The notes under the pieces were generated by a model. It worked only from the letters and a program-made list of their open reading frames with translations, did not search any database and was not told the origin of the DNA. A stretch of DNA of 64,000 bases from Chromatocurvus halotolerans. Lineage in GTDB: Bacteria > Pseudomonadota > Gammaproteobacteria > Pseudomonadales > Halieaceae. Below are positions 33,835-43,659 of this stretch, in pieces. How positions within the stretch are numbered: the first letter of the stretch is position 1; the number at the start of each line of letters is the position of its first letter. The DNA lies in contig NZ_SLWX01000015.1 of NCBI RefSeq assembly GCF_004340525.1, forward strand, positions 1-64,000. Direction: 5' to 3'. The translations under genes were made by a program, and so were the position numbers.

Positions 33835-35778
33835 TTATCCCCCTCTGTGTCTCTTGTCGAGTTGTTGCAGTTGGTGCAATAGCTCTTTCAATTCCTGTTT
33901 TTGTTCCACGCCCATGAGAGCGTAGTCGGTACTTCGCAATTTGTCGACTTGTGCTTCAAGGCGTGCGCGCTGGGGCAGCAGTACGAGGCGCGACATGGTG
34001 TCCCGGAACTGCTCTTCAATGCCGTCGGCCGGAATCAGGCGCTCCTGACCAGCAAGGCGGTTCAGCAATTCGCCCTCGGGCGTGCCATACCAGTGGCCCA
34101 GCAGCATCGCGGTGCTGGACTCGGGCCGGCGCTGCAGCAGCGTGAGAATGTCGCGCAGCAGCGCCGCATCGTCGCCCTGCAGATCCGCCAGTTCACCCGG
34201 GTCGGCGATGGCCGCCGCCTCCGGCTTGTGCAGCAGCAGGGCAATGGCGCTTTGCGCCAGGTTGGCGTGGCCGCCGTTGGCGGCGCGCAGGGGCTGGCGC
34301 TTGCGCGGGGAGTCTGCGGATGGGTAGTCGTCGGCCGGGTCCGGGCCGTAGGGTCCGTCGTACTCAGGACCGGGGTCTCCGGCTTCCCTGTGCTCCGCAG
34401 TCTGCTGCCCGGCGGCATCAAACCGCGGATCGTGCGCTTTGGCGTCGCCGTCCGCCGGACGGGCTGGCAACGGCGGTACCTCCAGCTTCATGAGGCTGGC
34501 CAGTTCCAGGCCGGTGCGCTCTGCCAGCTCACGGAACATCAGTTCGCGGTACACCCCGACCGGCAGCTGGCGCAGGTACGGCAGCACCTGCTGGCTGTAG
34601 CGGGCGCGACCGTCCAGCGTTGCGGTATCCAGACCCTCGGCGAGATTCTCGAACAGGAACTGCTCCAGTGGCCGGGCGCTGGCAACCTGGTGGCTGAAGG
34701 CATCCGCCCCCTCGCGGCGGACCATGGTATCCGGGTCATCCCCTTCGGGCAGGAACAGGAATCGCGCCTGGCGACCATCGGTCATGCAGGGCAGTGTGGC
34801 TTCCAGCGCGCGAAAGGCCGCCTTGCGTCCGGCCTCATCGCCATCAAAACAAAACACCACTTCCGGACTCAGGCGAAAAATGCGCTCGAGGTGGGTCTTG
34901 CTGGTGGCGGTGCCGAGGGTGGCGGTGGCGTTGCTGATGCCGCTCTGAGCCAGGGCAATCACGTCCATATAGCCCTCGACCACCAGCAGGCGGTCGAGTT
35001 TGCGGTTGGCCTGGCGTGCCTCGTAAAGGCCGTAGAGCTCGCGGCCCTTGTTGAAGATGGGGGTTTCCGGCGAATTCAGGTATTTCGGCTTGTCATCGCC
35101 AAGTACGCGGCCGCCGAAGGCAACGATGCGTCCGCGCTGGTCGCGGATGGGAAAGACGATGCGATCGCGGAAGCGGTCGTACAGGCGGCCGGCGTCGTTC
35201 CTGACCAGCATGCCCGTGTCCAGCAGCTGTCGCCGCGGTTCGTCGCCGTCGCCCAGGGCCTTGAGCAGGTTGTCCCAGCCCGGGGGGGCAAAGCCCAGGC
35301 CAAAGCTGCGGGCAATTTCGCCGGACAGGCCGCGCCCTTTCAGGTAGTCGACCGCCCGGCTGGCCTGGGCGTGTGTGCGCAGGGCGTGCTGGTAAAAGCG
35401 CGCGGTCTTCTCCAGCAGGGCATACAGGGGTCGGTGCTGTGATTCGGCGGATGCCGTCTGCCCGCCGCGGCCGCTGTCTTCCCGGGGAATGGCCAGGCCC
35501 AGCCCATTGGCCAGGGTTTCCACGGCCTGGGGGAAGTCCACGTTGTCGTAATCCATGATAAAGCCGAGGGCGTTGCCGCCGGCGCCGCAGCCAAAGCAGT
35601 AGAAGAACTGCTTGTCAGGATTGACCGTGAAGGAGGGCGTTTTTTCGTCGTGGAAGGGACAGCGGGCGCTGTAGTTCTTGCCGGTCTTCTTCAGCTTGAC
35701 CCGCCGGTCGACGATATCGACCAGGTCAACCCGCTCCAGCAGATCGTCGAGAAAGCTTTGTGGAATGCGTCCTGCCAT
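33835..35778 (-). CDS. dnaG: DNA primase
   Basis: The 647-residue enzyme makes RNA primers for replication. The N-terminal zinc finger is CPFHDEKTPSFTVNPDK with YCFGCGAGGNALGF. The TOPRIM catalytic core has LLVVEGYMDVIALAQSGI and FCFDGDEAGRKAAFRALEA. The C-terminal helicase-binding domain starts after a long low-complexity linker (about residues 425-510). ATG 35778 gives the usual start MAGRIPQSFLDDLLERVDLV. Confidence 0.97.
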   Translation of the reverse strand: MAGRIPQSFLDDLLERVDLVDIVDRRVKLKKTGKNYSARCPFHDEKTPSFTVNPDKQFFYCFGCGAGGNALGFIMDYDNVDFPQAVETLANGLGLAIPREDSGRGGQTASAESQHRPLYALLEKTARFYQHALRTHAQASRAVDYLKGRGLSGEIARSFGLGFAPPGWDNLLKALGDGDEPRRQLLDTGMLVRNDAGRLYDRFRDRIVFPIRDQRGRIVAFGGRVLGDDKPKYLNSPETPIFNKGRELYGLYEARQANRKLDRLLVVEGYMDVIALAQSGISNATATLGTATSKTHLERIFRLSPEVVFCFDGDEAGRKAAFRALEATLPCMTDGRQARFLFLPEGDDPDTMVRREGADAFSHQVASARPLEQFLFENLAEGLDTATLDGRARYSQQVLPYLRQLPVGVYRELMFRELAERTGLELASLMKLEVPPLPARPADGDAKAHDPRFDAAGQQTAEHREAGDPGPEYDGPYGPDPADDYPSADSPRKRQPLRAANGGHANLAQSAIALLLHKPEAAAIADPGELADLQGDDAALLRDILTLLQRRPESSTAMLLGHWYGTPEGELLNRLAGQERLIPADGIEEQFRDTMSRLVLLPQRARLEAQVDKLRSTDYALMGVEQKQELKELLHQLQQLDKRHRGG

Positions 35779-35895
35779 GGGGTCTCTGCGCTGCGCGGGC
35801 CGGAGTGGCTCAGCCGGCGGATGGTAACGCAAAATCCGGCGACGCTGTCGAGGTGACTGCCGCGGAAGGAGTCGCCGCTGGACGGATTGCCGGGG

Positions 35896-36351
35896 TCAGG
35901 CGTTCAGTCTGGCCTTGACCCGCTGGCTGACAGTGCCCATGTCGGCGCGGCCCTGCAGTTTTGGCTTGAGTTCTGCCATCACTGTACCCATCGCCTGCAT
36001 ACCGCTGGCGCCGCTGCTGGCAATAGCCTCGTCAATCAGGGTGTCGAGTTCGGCGTCCGAGAGCTGGCGGGGCAGGAATTCCTGGATCACGGCTATTTCC
36101 GCCGCTTCCTTGTCGGCCAGCTCCTGGCGCCCGGCGTCTTCGTACTGGGACTGGGAATCCCGGCGCTGCTTGACCATCTTGTCGAGAACGGCAAGCGCCC
36201 TTGCATCATCAACGTCGACACGCTCGTCCACTTCAATGCGCTTGAACTCTGACTGAATCAGCCGGATGGTGCCCAGCCTGTCCTTGTCCCGCGCCCGCAT
36301 GGCGTCCTTCATGGCCGCCTTGATGGTGTCTACGAGGGAGGTGTCACTCAT
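35896..36351 (-). CDS. yqeY: GatB/YqeY-domain protein
   Basis: The 151-residue helical protein contains the YqeY domain shared with the tail of the GatB amidotransferase subunit (LIQSEFKRIEVDERV, FLPRQLSDAELDTLIDEAI, MGTVMAELKPKLQGRADMG). It is normally found between rpsU and dnaG, as here. A tRNA-related role is presumed from the GatB similarity but has not been shown to my knowledge. Confidence 0.92.
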   Translation of the reverse strand: MSDTSLVDTIKAAMKDAMRARDKDRLGTIRLIQSEFKRIEVDERVDVDDARALAVLDKMVKQRRDSQSQYEDAGRQELADKEAAEIAVIQEFLPRQLSDAELDTLIDEAIASSGASGMQAMGTVMAELKPKLQGRADMGTVSQRVKARLNA

Positions 36352-36375
36352 GGTGCGAGGGCGGGAAAGGCGCGA

Positions 36376-36591
36376 TCAGTACAGACGGACGCGCTTGCGG
36401 TTTTCCCGGGAGAGCTTCTTCAGGTGACGCTTCACGGCAGCGGCAGCAGCGCGCTTGCGCACAGTGGTCGGCTTTTCGTAATGCTCGCGACGACGCACTT
36501 CCGACAGTACGCCGGCCTTTTCACAGGAGCGCTTGAAACGGCGCAGGGCGACGTCAAAGGGCTCGTTGTCTTTTACCTTGATCTGAGGCAT
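36376..36591 (-). CDS. rpsU: Ribosomal protein bS21
   Basis: The 71-residue basic protein of the small ribosomal subunit takes part in initiation. It starts [20 protein letters not shown] and has [20 protein letters not shown]. First gene of the macromolecular-synthesis series, divergent from tsaD. Confidence 0.97.
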   Translation of the reverse strand: MPQIKVKDNEPFDVALRRFKRSCEKAGVLSEVRRREHYEKPTTVRKRAAAAAVKRHLKKLSRENRKRVRLY

Positions 36592-36805
36592 TCACAATTC
36601 CTGTCAATTAATCCACGGCAAATGGGCAAGCAGGCCACATCGCCAGAAAGGGCGCGCATTCTAAACGCAAGACGCGCGGTTTGCAAAGCCCCGTTTTGCG
36701 GTGCCCTTTTCGGGTCAGGCCGCGATCGGACCTGACCCGAAAGAGGGACCTCACTCCATCGGTGCGGTATCATGCCGCCCTCAGACTTTCCCGGAAGCAG
36801 AAACG

Positions 36806-37849
36806 ATGCGCGTTCTCGGACTGGAAACCTCATGCGACGAAACCGGCGTGGCGATCTACGACACGGATCGGGGCCTGCTCGCGCACGCGCTGTACAGCCA
36901 GATCGCGGTGCACGCCGAGTACGGCGGCGTGGTGCCGGAGCTGGCGTCCCGCGATCACATCCGCAAGACGCTTCCTTTAATACAGCAGGTTCTGGACGAG
37001 GCGGACTGCGCAGCCACCGATATCGACGGTATTGCCTACACGGCAGGCCCCGGCCTGGTGGGCGCCCTGATGGTGGGTGCCACGCTGGCGCGCTCGCTCG
37101 CGCTGGGCTGGGGCATCCCCTCGCTGGGCGTGCATCATATGGAAGGCCATCTGCTGGCGCCGATGCTCGAAGCGCGCGCCCCCGACTTTCCGTTCATTGC
37201 TCTCCTGGTGTCTGGCGGCCACACGCAGCTGGTGCGCGTGGACGACATTGGTGAGTACCGGGTGCTCGGTGAGTCGGTGGATGACGCCGCCGGGGAGGCC
37301 TTCGACAAGGTGGCGAAAATGCTCAACCTGCCGTACCCCGGCGGTCCGCACGTGGCGCGCCTGGCCGAGGCCGGCACGCCGGGCCGCTTTGATTTCCCCC
37401 GTCCCATGGTCAACCGCCCCGGGCTCGACTTCAGCTTCAGCGGATTGAAGACCCACACCCTCACCACGGTGCGCGAGTGCTCGGTGGATGGCGTGCTGCC
37501 GGAGCAGGATCGCTGCGATATCGCGCGCGCCTTTGAGGAGGCGGTGGTGGCGACCCTGGTGATCAAGTGTCGCCGCGCCCTGGAGCAGGAACAGCTCTCT
37601 ACCCTGGTCATGGCGGGCGGGGTGAGCGCCAACCGCAACCTGCGCGCACGGCTGGATGCCGATCTGGGCAAGCGCGGCATGCAGGTGTTCTACCCGGCGC
37701 CGGAGTTCTGCACCGATAACGGCGCCATGATTGCCTATGCCGGCGCCCGGCGACTGGCGGTCGGGCAGGTGGACGCCTTTGAGACCGCCGTGCGCCCAAG
37801 ATGGCCCATGCACGAACTGCCGCCGCTGACGGGCGAGCGCGCCGCATGA
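36806..37849 (+). CDS. tsaD: tRNA N6-threonylcarbamoyladenosine transferase
   Basis: The 347-residue enzyme forms the t6A37 modification of ANN-decoding tRNAs together with TsaB, TsaC and TsaE. It starts [20 protein letters not shown] at ATG 36806. Metal-binding histidines lie in [18 protein letters not shown]-binding motifs include [26 protein letters not shown] and [13 protein letters not shown]. It overlaps folB by 4 bp (ATGA), so tsaD-folB-folK is an operon. Confidence 0.97.
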   Translation: MRVLGLETSCDETGVAIYDTDRGLLAHALYSQIAVHAEYGGVVPELASRDHIRKTLPLIQQVLDEADCAATDIDGIAYTAGPGLVGALMVGATLARSLALGWGIPSLGVHHMEGHLLAPMLEARAPDFPFIALLVSGGHTQLVRVDDIGEYRVLGESVDDAAGEAFDKVAKMLNLPYPGGPHVARLAEAGTPGRFDFPRPMVNRPGLDFSFSGLKTHTLTTVRECSVDGVLPEQDRCDIARAFEEAVVATLVIKCRRALEQEQLSTLVMAGGVSANRNLRARLDADLGKRGMQVFYPAPEFCTDNGAMIAYAGARRLAVGQVDAFETAVRPRWPMHELPPLTGERAA

Positions 37850-38205
37850 GCGATACCGTGTTTATCCGCGAGTTGCGCATCGACACCGTGATCGGCGTGT
37901 ACGAGTGGGAGCGGCAGGTGCAGCAGACGCTGCTGCTGGATATCGACATGTGCGCGGACGTCGCCGCGGGCGCCGCTACCGACAAGGTGGAAGACGCCCT
38001 GGATTACAGCGCCGTATCCGATCGCCTGCGGCAATACGCCGCAGAAAACAGCGTGCAGCTGGTGGAAACCCTGGCCGAGCGCTTTGCCAGCCTGGTGCGG
38101 GAGGAATTCCGGGTCAGCTGGCTGCGCCTGCGCCTGTGCAAGCCCGGCGCCGTGGCGGGCGCCCGGGATGTGGGCGTGATCATCGAGCGCGGCGAGCGCC
38201 CCTGA
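37846..38205 (+). CDS. folB: Dihydroneopterin aldolase
   Basis: The 119-residue enzyme of folate synthesis converts dihydroneopterin to 6-hydroxymethyl-dihydropterin. It starts [20 protein letters not shown], with the conserved GVYEWER. It also has [19 protein letters not shown] and [13 protein letters not shown], and ends with the VGVIIER strand. The start overlaps tsaD, and the stop overlaps folK by one base. Confidence 0.95.
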   Translation: MSDTVFIRELRIDTVIGVYEWERQVQQTLLLDIDMCADVAAGAATDKVEDALDYSAVSDRLRQYAAENSVQLVETLAERFASLVREEFRVSWLRLRLCKPGAVAGARDVGVIIERGERP

Positions 38206-38717
38206 TGGCAACGGTGTTTCTCGGGCTCGGCAGCAATATTCGCCGCGAGCATTACATCGGCGTGGGGCTGGACGCGCTGGCAGCGCTTTTCGGTGAGCCT
38301 TGCACTTCCTCTGTGTACGACGGCGATGCTATCGGCTTCAGCGGCGAGCCCTTCCTCAACCTCGTGGCGCGCATCGAGACCGACCTTCCCGTCGGCGAAC
38401 TTGCCCGGCAGCTGCGCCAGCTGGAGTACGCCCACGGCCGTCCCGAGAACGCCACCCGCAACAGCCCGCGCCAGCTGGATATCGACATCCTCACCTATGA
38501 CAACCGGGTGGCCGTGGTGGACGGGGTGATTCTGCCGCGCCCGGAGATTCTCACCAATGCCTTTGTGCTGCGCCCGCTGGCGGAGCTGGCGCCGCAGCGG
38601 CTGCACCCCGCGGAAGGCAAAAGCTACGCGGCGCTGTGGGCGGACTATGACCATAGGGCGCAGCGGCTCAAGGCCGTGGAATTTTCCTGGCGGGGCCGGG
38701 AGTTGCCGCTGTTGTAG
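38205..38717 (+). CDS. folK: 2-amino-4-hydroxy-6-hydroxymethyldihydropteridine pyrophosphokinase
   Basis: The 170-residue kinase transfers pyrophosphate from ATP to the FolB product. It has [20 protein letters not shown] at the start, FLNLVARIETDL, and the active-site motif NSPRQLDIDILTYDN. HPPK-type ILPRPEILTNAFVLRPLAEL follows. It is directly coupled to folB. Confidence 0.93.
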   Translation: MATVFLGLGSNIRREHYIGVGLDALAALFGEPCTSSVYDGDAIGFSGEPFLNLVARIETDLPVGELARQLRQLEYAHGRPENATRNSPRQLDIDILTYDNRVAVVDGVILPRPEILTNAFVLRPLAELAPQRLHPAEGKSYAALWADYDHRAQRLKAVEFSWRGRELPLL

Positions 38718-38758
38718 AGCTCTTCGCGCTGAGTGGCGGTTGTCAACGTGGCGCTGTG

Positions 38759-39136
38759 TCAGGCCAGTTGCACGATCTGATTGAGAAGAGCCAGTGTTTC
38801 GGCAAAGCGTGCATCACTGATTTTCTTCATCGGGTGAGGTGCGCCATTACGCTGTCGCCAGTCGAAGGACTTCGGCTGGTGGCAAAGCACATAGCTCGTG
38901 CGCCCCGCTTTGCGCCCGCCGGCAACACCCGCCGCCACGGCAAAAGGGTTGTCAGCGTTGTAGGCGGCGGTGGTCATGGGTAGCCCCACCACGAGTGAGG
39001 TGTGCTCGTTGAACGCTCGTGGCGACAGGACGAGGAAAGGATGCACATCTCGCATTTCCTTGCCGCGCTGGGGGCTACAATCAATCCAGATGATGTCCTG
39101 GCGGTCGGGTACCCAGCCCTTTGCCGGTTTTACCAC
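38759..39136 (-). CDS. mazF: MazF/PemK-type mRNA endonuclease toxin
   Basis: The 125-residue toxin of a type II system cleaves mRNA. It has DIIWIDCSPQRGKEMRDVHP with the catalytic Arg, PFLVLSPRAFNEHTSLVVGL with the Ser/Thr region, and DARFAETLALLNQIV at the end. It overlaps the antitoxin gene by 7 bp. Confidence 0.9.
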   Translation of the reverse strand: MVKPAKGWVPDRQDIIWIDCSPQRGKEMRDVHPFLVLSPRAFNEHTSLVVGLPMTTAAYNADNPFAVAAGVAGGRKAGRTSYVLCHQPKSFDWRQRNGAPHPMKKISDARFAETLALLNQIVQLA

Positions 39137-39384
39137 CGTTCCGCGCCCAGACTCTCATCGACAGGCATGGCCTCTCCGCCGTGACGTTCGGGATCGAATC
39201 TCGCGAGGCGCTGCTCCAGGCTCAGGGCTTCATCATGTATTGGGGTGATGATGATCCGTTCGCCTTCCACGGTAATGCGCACCCGCTGGTCGGCATGCAG
39301 GTGCGCTGCGCGGGCGATGGCCGCAGGGAGGCGCACGCCGAGATTGTTACCCCAGTGCTTGATGTCAAGAACGGTCTCGGTCAT
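39130..39384 (-). CDS. mazE: MazE/AbrB-type antitoxin
   Basis: The 84-residue antitoxin starts at ATG 39384 (MTETVLDIKHWGNNLGVRLP). It has the swapped-hairpin AbrB DNA-binding fold, with AAHLHADQRVRITVEGERII. The acidic C-terminal tail (FDPERHGGEAMPVDES) should wrap around MazF. It probably represses its own operon. No promoter is assigned in the gap upstream of 39384. Confidence 0.88.
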   Translation of the reverse strand: MTETVLDIKHWGNNLGVRLPAAIARAAHLHADQRVRITVEGERIIITPIHDEALSLEQRLARFDPERHGGEAMPVDESLGAERW

Positions 39385-39573
39385 GGTCGCTCCAGTATCG
39401 ATGTTTAAACTAAGTATAGACTTTGGCTGCCGTGTTTGCCATGGCCGGCCCTGCCGAGGGCGGATGCTACCGTTGTGAGGAGTGCGGATTTCGAAAACAT
39501 GCACCCTTGCGTCAAATTCGCTTGCTTTCTATGGAAATAACGACTAGCGATTATTTCTTCGGAGGTAGGGAAA

Positions 39574-39869
39574 ATGTCACAGGTAAAGGTCGCCAAAAGC
39601 CAGGAGCGGGGACGCGTCATCACCGTTGCCGTGTTGCGTGCGTCTGAAACGCTGGGTCTCTCTGGTAAAGAATTAGGCCGGGTGCTCGGCGTTTCCGAAC
39701 CTTCGGTGTCTCGCTTGACGCCATCACAGCGGGTGATTCGAAGGTGGCGCGTGCCTGGCTACGGAATGAGAACCGAGCGTTAGGGGGTAGGCCCATCGAC
39801 CAGATTCAGACGATTTCGGGTTTGACGCATGACCTTGCCTACCTGGATTCCCGGCGCGCTCCGCTCTGA
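39574..39869 (+). pseudogene. Broken Xre/MbcA (DUF2384) antitoxin gene
   Basis: The frame starting at ATG 39574 encodes VLRASETLGLSGKELGRVLG and VSEPSVSRL, the N-terminal HTH of MbcA/ParS/Xre antitoxins. The continuation lies in another frame, LDAITAGDSKVARAWLRNEN then RALGGRPIDQIQTISGL and LAYLDSRRAPL, ending at TGA 39867-39869. About 25 central residues are missing at the junction, so an out-of-frame deletion has killed the gene. The RES-domain toxin usually found downstream is absent; cca follows. Confidence 0.75.
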
Positions 39870-39923
39870 GAAGCGGCCTCTCGAGGCGGGCTGTGTTTTG
39901 TCTGGTTTGACTTAGCTCAACGT

Positions 39924-41144
39924 TTACCTGCGCCGAAACGCTTCCAGCCTCCGCACACGCTCCCGAGCAATGCCTTCCCCGATGTCCTTGCCCTGCAAAC
40001 CCCGCTCGACAAAAGACTTCGCCGTAATGCCCACCGCAATATCTCGTGCCTCGCGCAGGTAGTCGGCCTGCGGGTAGGGCGCGTCTTCCTTGCCCATCCG
40101 TCCGCGGGCATCGGCCTCGCAGACCGCGAGAAAGGCGTCGAAGCGCCCTTCCGGACGCAGGGCGCCGGTCGCGGTGAGCAGCCTGAGCAGGGTCTTGCCG
40201 GTCAGTTCACGGCAGCGATGGGCGAGCAGGTGGTATTCGCAGGCAGTGAGGGCGAGCTCCCGGTGAGCATTGGGGGCCTTGATGCGATCGCACAGGGTAT
40301 TGACCCGCCGCAGGCCGCGCTTTTCGTGGCCAATGTGCCGTGGCAGTTCGTCTCTGGGGGTGTCGGCCTTGCCGAGATCGTGCAGCAGGGCGGCCCAGCG
40401 TACCTCGCTTCTGTCCGACAGGCGCGCGGCTTGGGTCAGTACCATCAGGGTGTGCACGCCGCTGTCGACTTCGGGATGGTATTCCGCCCGCTGCGGCACA
40501 CCGAACAGCGCGTCGACTTCCGGGAACAGCGCAGCGAGAGCGCCACAGTCGCGCAGCACGCGGAAATAGGTGGCGGGATCGTCCTCGCGCAGGGCGCGCT
40601 CTGTCTCCACCCAGACCCGCTCCATCGCCAGGTGTGCCAGCTCGCCCTGCTCGGTGATGGTGGCCATGAGCTCGAGGGTTTCCGGCGCGACGCGAAAGCC
40701 GAGTGGCGCGTAGCGGGCGGCAAAGCGGGCCGTGCGCAGGACGCGCAGCGGGTCTTCCACGAAGGCCTCGCTGACGTGGCGCAGTACCCGCTGTTCCAGA
40801 TCGCGGCGGCCACCGTAGGGGTCGATCAGGGTGCCGTCGGGATGCTGGGCAATCGCATTGATGGTGAGATCGCGCCGGCGCAGGTCCTCCTCCAGCGTGA
40901 CCGAGGGCTCGAAGTGCACCGCAAAGCCCGTGTAGCCGTGGCCCTGCTTGCGCTCGGTGCGCGCGAGGGCGTATTCCTCCTTTGTCTCCGGATGCAGAAA
41001 GACCGGAAAGTCCTTGCCGACAGGTGTGAAGCCCTGATCGAGGAGGTCCTGGGGTGTGGCGCCAACGACAACCCAGTCCCGCTCGTGGAAGGGGACGCCG
41101 AGGAGTGCATCGCGGACCGCGCCGCCGACCAGGTAGGTTTGCAT
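39924..41144 (-). CDS. cca: Multifunctional CCA tRNA nucleotidyltransferase
   Basis: The 406-residue enzyme adds or repairs the CCA end of tRNAs. It starts MQTYLVGGAVRDALLGVPFH, and has ERDWVVVGATPQDLL, the RRDLTINAIAQHPDGTLIDP motif and EDPLRVLRTARFAARY. The C-terminal HD domain (WAALLHDLGKADTP) gives phosphatase/phosphodiesterase activity and marks the gammaproteobacterial form. Confidence 0.96.
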   Translation of the reverse strand: MQTYLVGGAVRDALLGVPFHERDWVVVGATPQDLLDQGFTPVGKDFPVFLHPETKEEYALARTERKQGHGYTGFAVHFEPSVTLEEDLRRRDLTINAIAQHPDGTLIDPYGGRRDLEQRVLRHVSEAFVEDPLRVLRTARFAARYAPLGFRVAPETLELMATITEQGELAHLAMERVWVETERALREDDPATYFRVLRDCGALAALFPEVDALFGVPQRAEYHPEVDSGVHTLMVLTQAARLSDRSEVRWAALLHDLGKADTPRDELPRHIGHEKRGLRRVNTLCDRIKAPNAHRELALTACEYHLLAHRCRELTGKTLLRLLTATGALRPEGRFDAFLAVCEADARGRMGKEDAPYPQADYLREARDIAVGITAKSFVERGLQGKDIGEGIARERVRRLEAFRRR

Positions 41145-41293
41145 GAGGGGAGTCTACCAGCTGGCAGCGTTGATGGAGTTAAAGCTGGCAGTATGACAGC
41201 CAGCGGTGAAAACGGTCCGGCTATCGCAATGACATGAGCAGCCACCTGGGGATCCAGTTCGGCGGGGGTGTCTTCCGGCTTGGCGTCGACAGC

Positions 41294-42226
41294 TCAACGG
41301 ACTGGTTTGACCGCAGGAGAGTCCTGCACCTGCTGCAATAAGGCAGAGACTTCGGCGATCAGGTGCTGCTTGAACTTCGGTTTCTGCAACGTGCGCTGCA
41401 ACACCTCCTGGGGAACGAAGCGAGAGATCTCCCGTTGAAATACCGCGTCCTCAACGATCGCAGGTAGTCGGTCAGACATCTGCGCGAGCTTATCCGGGTA
41501 GTCTTCAATGCGGTAATCGGCAATCTTGTTCGCGACCCAGTCAGCGCGCACTTTCGCGCCCTGCTGTTTCAGCCAGCGTAAATCCCAGATATCGCGGTGG
41601 CGCACGTAGCCGGTGGTATTGACCAGGGATACCAGCTTGTCGGCCATTACCTCGTCCAGAGTTTCCGTCAGTACAAGGGTGTCACTGTAGCCGTCTGGCA
41701 GGAATCTGTAGTTAAGCTGCAAGGCTTTAGGTTCGCGTGAGTAGGCGTTGATATTGGCGACCTCCAGCTTGATGCGCTGTCGGGGAATATCCCTCCGCGC
41801 CGGGGAGGTGGTGACGGCGATCTGCCATTTGTCGATTTTCAGATCGGCATATTCACGCTCATATCTCAGGTCCTGCGGTTCTCTGACGCTGACTTCCAGC
41901 CCATAGCGCTGCCCAATGTAATGTTCGATACAGTCCTTTATTGGCTCTAGCTGTTGCCTGTTAAAGCCACTGCCGCCGACGAAGTCCAGATCCTCACTGA
42001 ATCGGGGAGAATTGTGGCACAGACGTAACGCAGTTCCTCCCTGAAAGGTCAGCCGGTCCAGCAGGCCGGCATTGTCCAGGCAGTAGAGAATATCGTAGTG
42101 CAGCAACTCTTTCTGAATCACTGGCCGCATGTGGCCGCGGCCAGGCTCGCTCATGGCCAATGCGGTCAGGCGCTCCAGGTCCGCTTTGTTGACGGGTTCA
42201 GCCACGGGCTGACAACTCCTGCTCAT
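41294..42226 (-). CDS. abiEii: AbiEii/AbiGii-type nucleotidyltransferase toxin
   Basis: The 310-residue toxin of a type IV toxin-antitoxin and phage-abortive system. The nucleotidyltransferase site is in LTFQGGTALRLCHNSPRFSE with DLDFVGGS (Gly-Gly, then Asp-x-Asp). IKLEVANINAY supplies a further conserved acid, and TLDEVMADKLVSL follows. The start at ATG 42226 lies inside the antitoxin gene (29-bp overlap), indicating coupled translation. Confidence 0.88.
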   Translation of the reverse strand: MSRSCQPVAEPVNKADLERLTALAMSEPGRGHMRPVIQKELLHYDILYCLDNAGLLDRLTFQGGTALRLCHNSPRFSEDLDFVGGSGFNRQQLEPIKDCIEHYIGQRYGLEVSVREPQDLRYEREYADLKIDKWQIAVTTSPARRDIPRQRIKLEVANINAYSREPKALQLNYRFLPDGYSDTLVLTETLDEVMADKLVSLVNTTGYVRHRDIWDLRWLKQQGAKVRADWVANKIADYRIEDYPDKLAQMSDRLPAIVEDAVFQREISRFVPQEVLQRTLQKPKFKQHLIAEVSALLQQVQDSPAVKPVR

Positions 42227-42737
42227 TCACCAGATGGGTGTTCCTGCCCACTCTCTTCAGGTCGCGCCAGGCTGCCGCCGGGGTCGCCAACTTCAGAGGC
42301 CTGCCAACGTCACGAATGCCCGGCAGGATGTCGATCGGCTCACGCTTGGTGTGGGTAAATTCGATAGTACCAAAGGGCGTCCGGTACTCGCCCTTGCGTC
42401 CCGTGGTCATTACGGTTAACCGGTCTACCGGAATCTGGGAAATCGCCCCGTATTCACTCAAGGCCGATTCCAGGCTGACATAATTGTAGTCGCCCCGACG
42501 CAGCGCCCTGGCAACGTGCTCTATGGTGTCGCTGCCCGCGCTGCGGCTGCGCGCGTAAACATACACCCCACGCACCGGGCGCAGCAGAATTTCCTTTGTT
42601 ACCAGTCGTTGCAGGCCGGCCTTCAGGGCGCGAGGGTGGTCTTCGTGAAAAATCTTCGCGAGGTCTGCGCGAGCAAACACGTAACGTCCCTGTCTGTCCC
42701 AGAGATCAAGTCGTTTGAGCGCGGTGAGGGTGTCCAT
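42198..42737 (-). CDS. abiEi: AbiEi-type antitoxin/regulator
   Basis: The 179-residue partner starts at ATG 42737 (MDTLTALKRLDLWDRQGRYV). The N-terminal winged helix (FARADLAKIFHEDHPRALKA, LQRLVTKEILLRPVRGVYV) binds the operator. The C-terminal domain (YVSLESALSEYGAISQIP, TFGTIEFTHTK-like) is the antitoxin part. It lies upstream of the toxin in the same unit. Confidence 0.87.
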   Translation of the reverse strand: MDTLTALKRLDLWDRQGRYVFARADLAKIFHEDHPRALKAGLQRLVTKEILLRPVRGVYVYARSRSAGSDTIEHVARALRRGDYNYVSLESALSEYGAISQIPVDRLTVMTTGRKGEYRTPFGTIEFTHTKREPIDILPGIRDVGRPLKLATPAAAWRDLKRVGRNTHLVNEQELSARG

Positions 42738-42855
42738 GGATTTAAGTATACGTGAAGGACGCTCTTTCGTGGCCTTCGTGTGCACTTGTTATTCAGGAGT
42801 AAAAGAGGCGTAGCAAATCGCATTTGTTGATCAATTCTGGCGCTCTATCTCGAGA

Positions 42856-43659
42856 TCAGCTCCTACCAGGACCTGAGCCCACAGCACCACCGTCAAATAA
42901 GGCATTGAGATAAGCGGCAGTGCGCACACCAGCCTGGGAGATCCTGCGCTGGATCGTGCTGGTCCAGGCATAGCGATAATCCCAGCCCAGGTCAGGGTCC
43001 TCGGGGTAGATGCGGTCACGTAGCGCGGCGCTTTCGGCAATCCACACCAGCGGGTCCGGGTCGTTCCATGCGCGAAACTCCTCGCTCGAGAGTTTTCTGT
43101 CCAGCCACTCCACCCACTCGCTGTAGGCGAGCTGCTCACTGTCAATGATCTGACTGTCCCACAACCGGTGCAGGTTGGTGGACTGCCCGAAATACGTGAC
43201 CCGCGCGTCATTGCCGCCGCGGTCGGTGCCGTTGCCCGCGTGCAGCGGCTGATGCAGATCGCCAATGATGTGCACGATGAAACGCAGCGCCAGGGCCCGG
43301 TCCTGCGCCGAGGTGCCCTTCGCGCGCAGATCGTCCGAGAACTTCTGTAAGGCGCTGTAGGCATCCCCTTCCCTCGGCGCTCCCACTTCCTCATAGGTCT
43401 TGCCTTCCGGCACCGTCACGTAATGCCAGGGGCTGGCGGTTCGCTGCCAGAATTCGGAGGGGTCCGAGCGCATGAAGTCCGGCCAGGTGGACGCCTCCAC
43501 CAGGGTCTCCTGGCCCAGGATGTCCGCTATCGCGAGGCGCGCTTCCGGCGACAGGTAGCGCTCGGCTATCCCGGCCGCAGCCCGGTGCCCCGTTGCGCCC
43601 CAGCCGAAGGCCGAGACGGAGAAAAAGAATAGCAGTAGTGGGGTAAGACGCGTTTTCAC
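42856..43659 (-). CDS. Secreted S1/P1-type nuclease
   Basis: The 267-residue zinc-dependent nuclease has a signal peptide (TRLTPLLLFFFSVSAFG) and a predicted mature N-terminus WGATGHRAAAGIAERYL. Its Trp is the zinc ligand in this family. Further ligands are STWPDFMR (Asp), PWHYVTVP (His), RFIVHIIGDLHQPLHAGN (His, Asp, His, His), and NLHRLWDSQII. It probably degrades single-stranded DNA or RNA outside the inner membrane to recover phosphate or nucleotides. Confidence 0.92.
   Translation of the reverse strand: MKTRLTPLLLFFFSVSAFGWGATGHRAAAGIAERYLSPEARLAIADILGQETLVEASTWPDFMRSDPSEFWQRTASPWHYVTVPEGKTYEEVGAPREGDAYSALQKFSDDLRAKGTSAQDRALALRFIVHIIGDLHQPLHAGNGTDRGGNDARVTYFGQSTNLHRLWDSQIIDSEQLAYSEWVEWLDRKLSSEEFRAWNDPDPLVWIAESAALRDRIYPEDPDLGWDYRYAWTSTIQRRISQAGVRTAAYLNALFDGGAVGSGPGRS

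Noticed and set aside
33901-35442. Open frame of 513 codons on the plus strand
   Set aside because: Antisense to dnaG, whose motifs are unmistakable.
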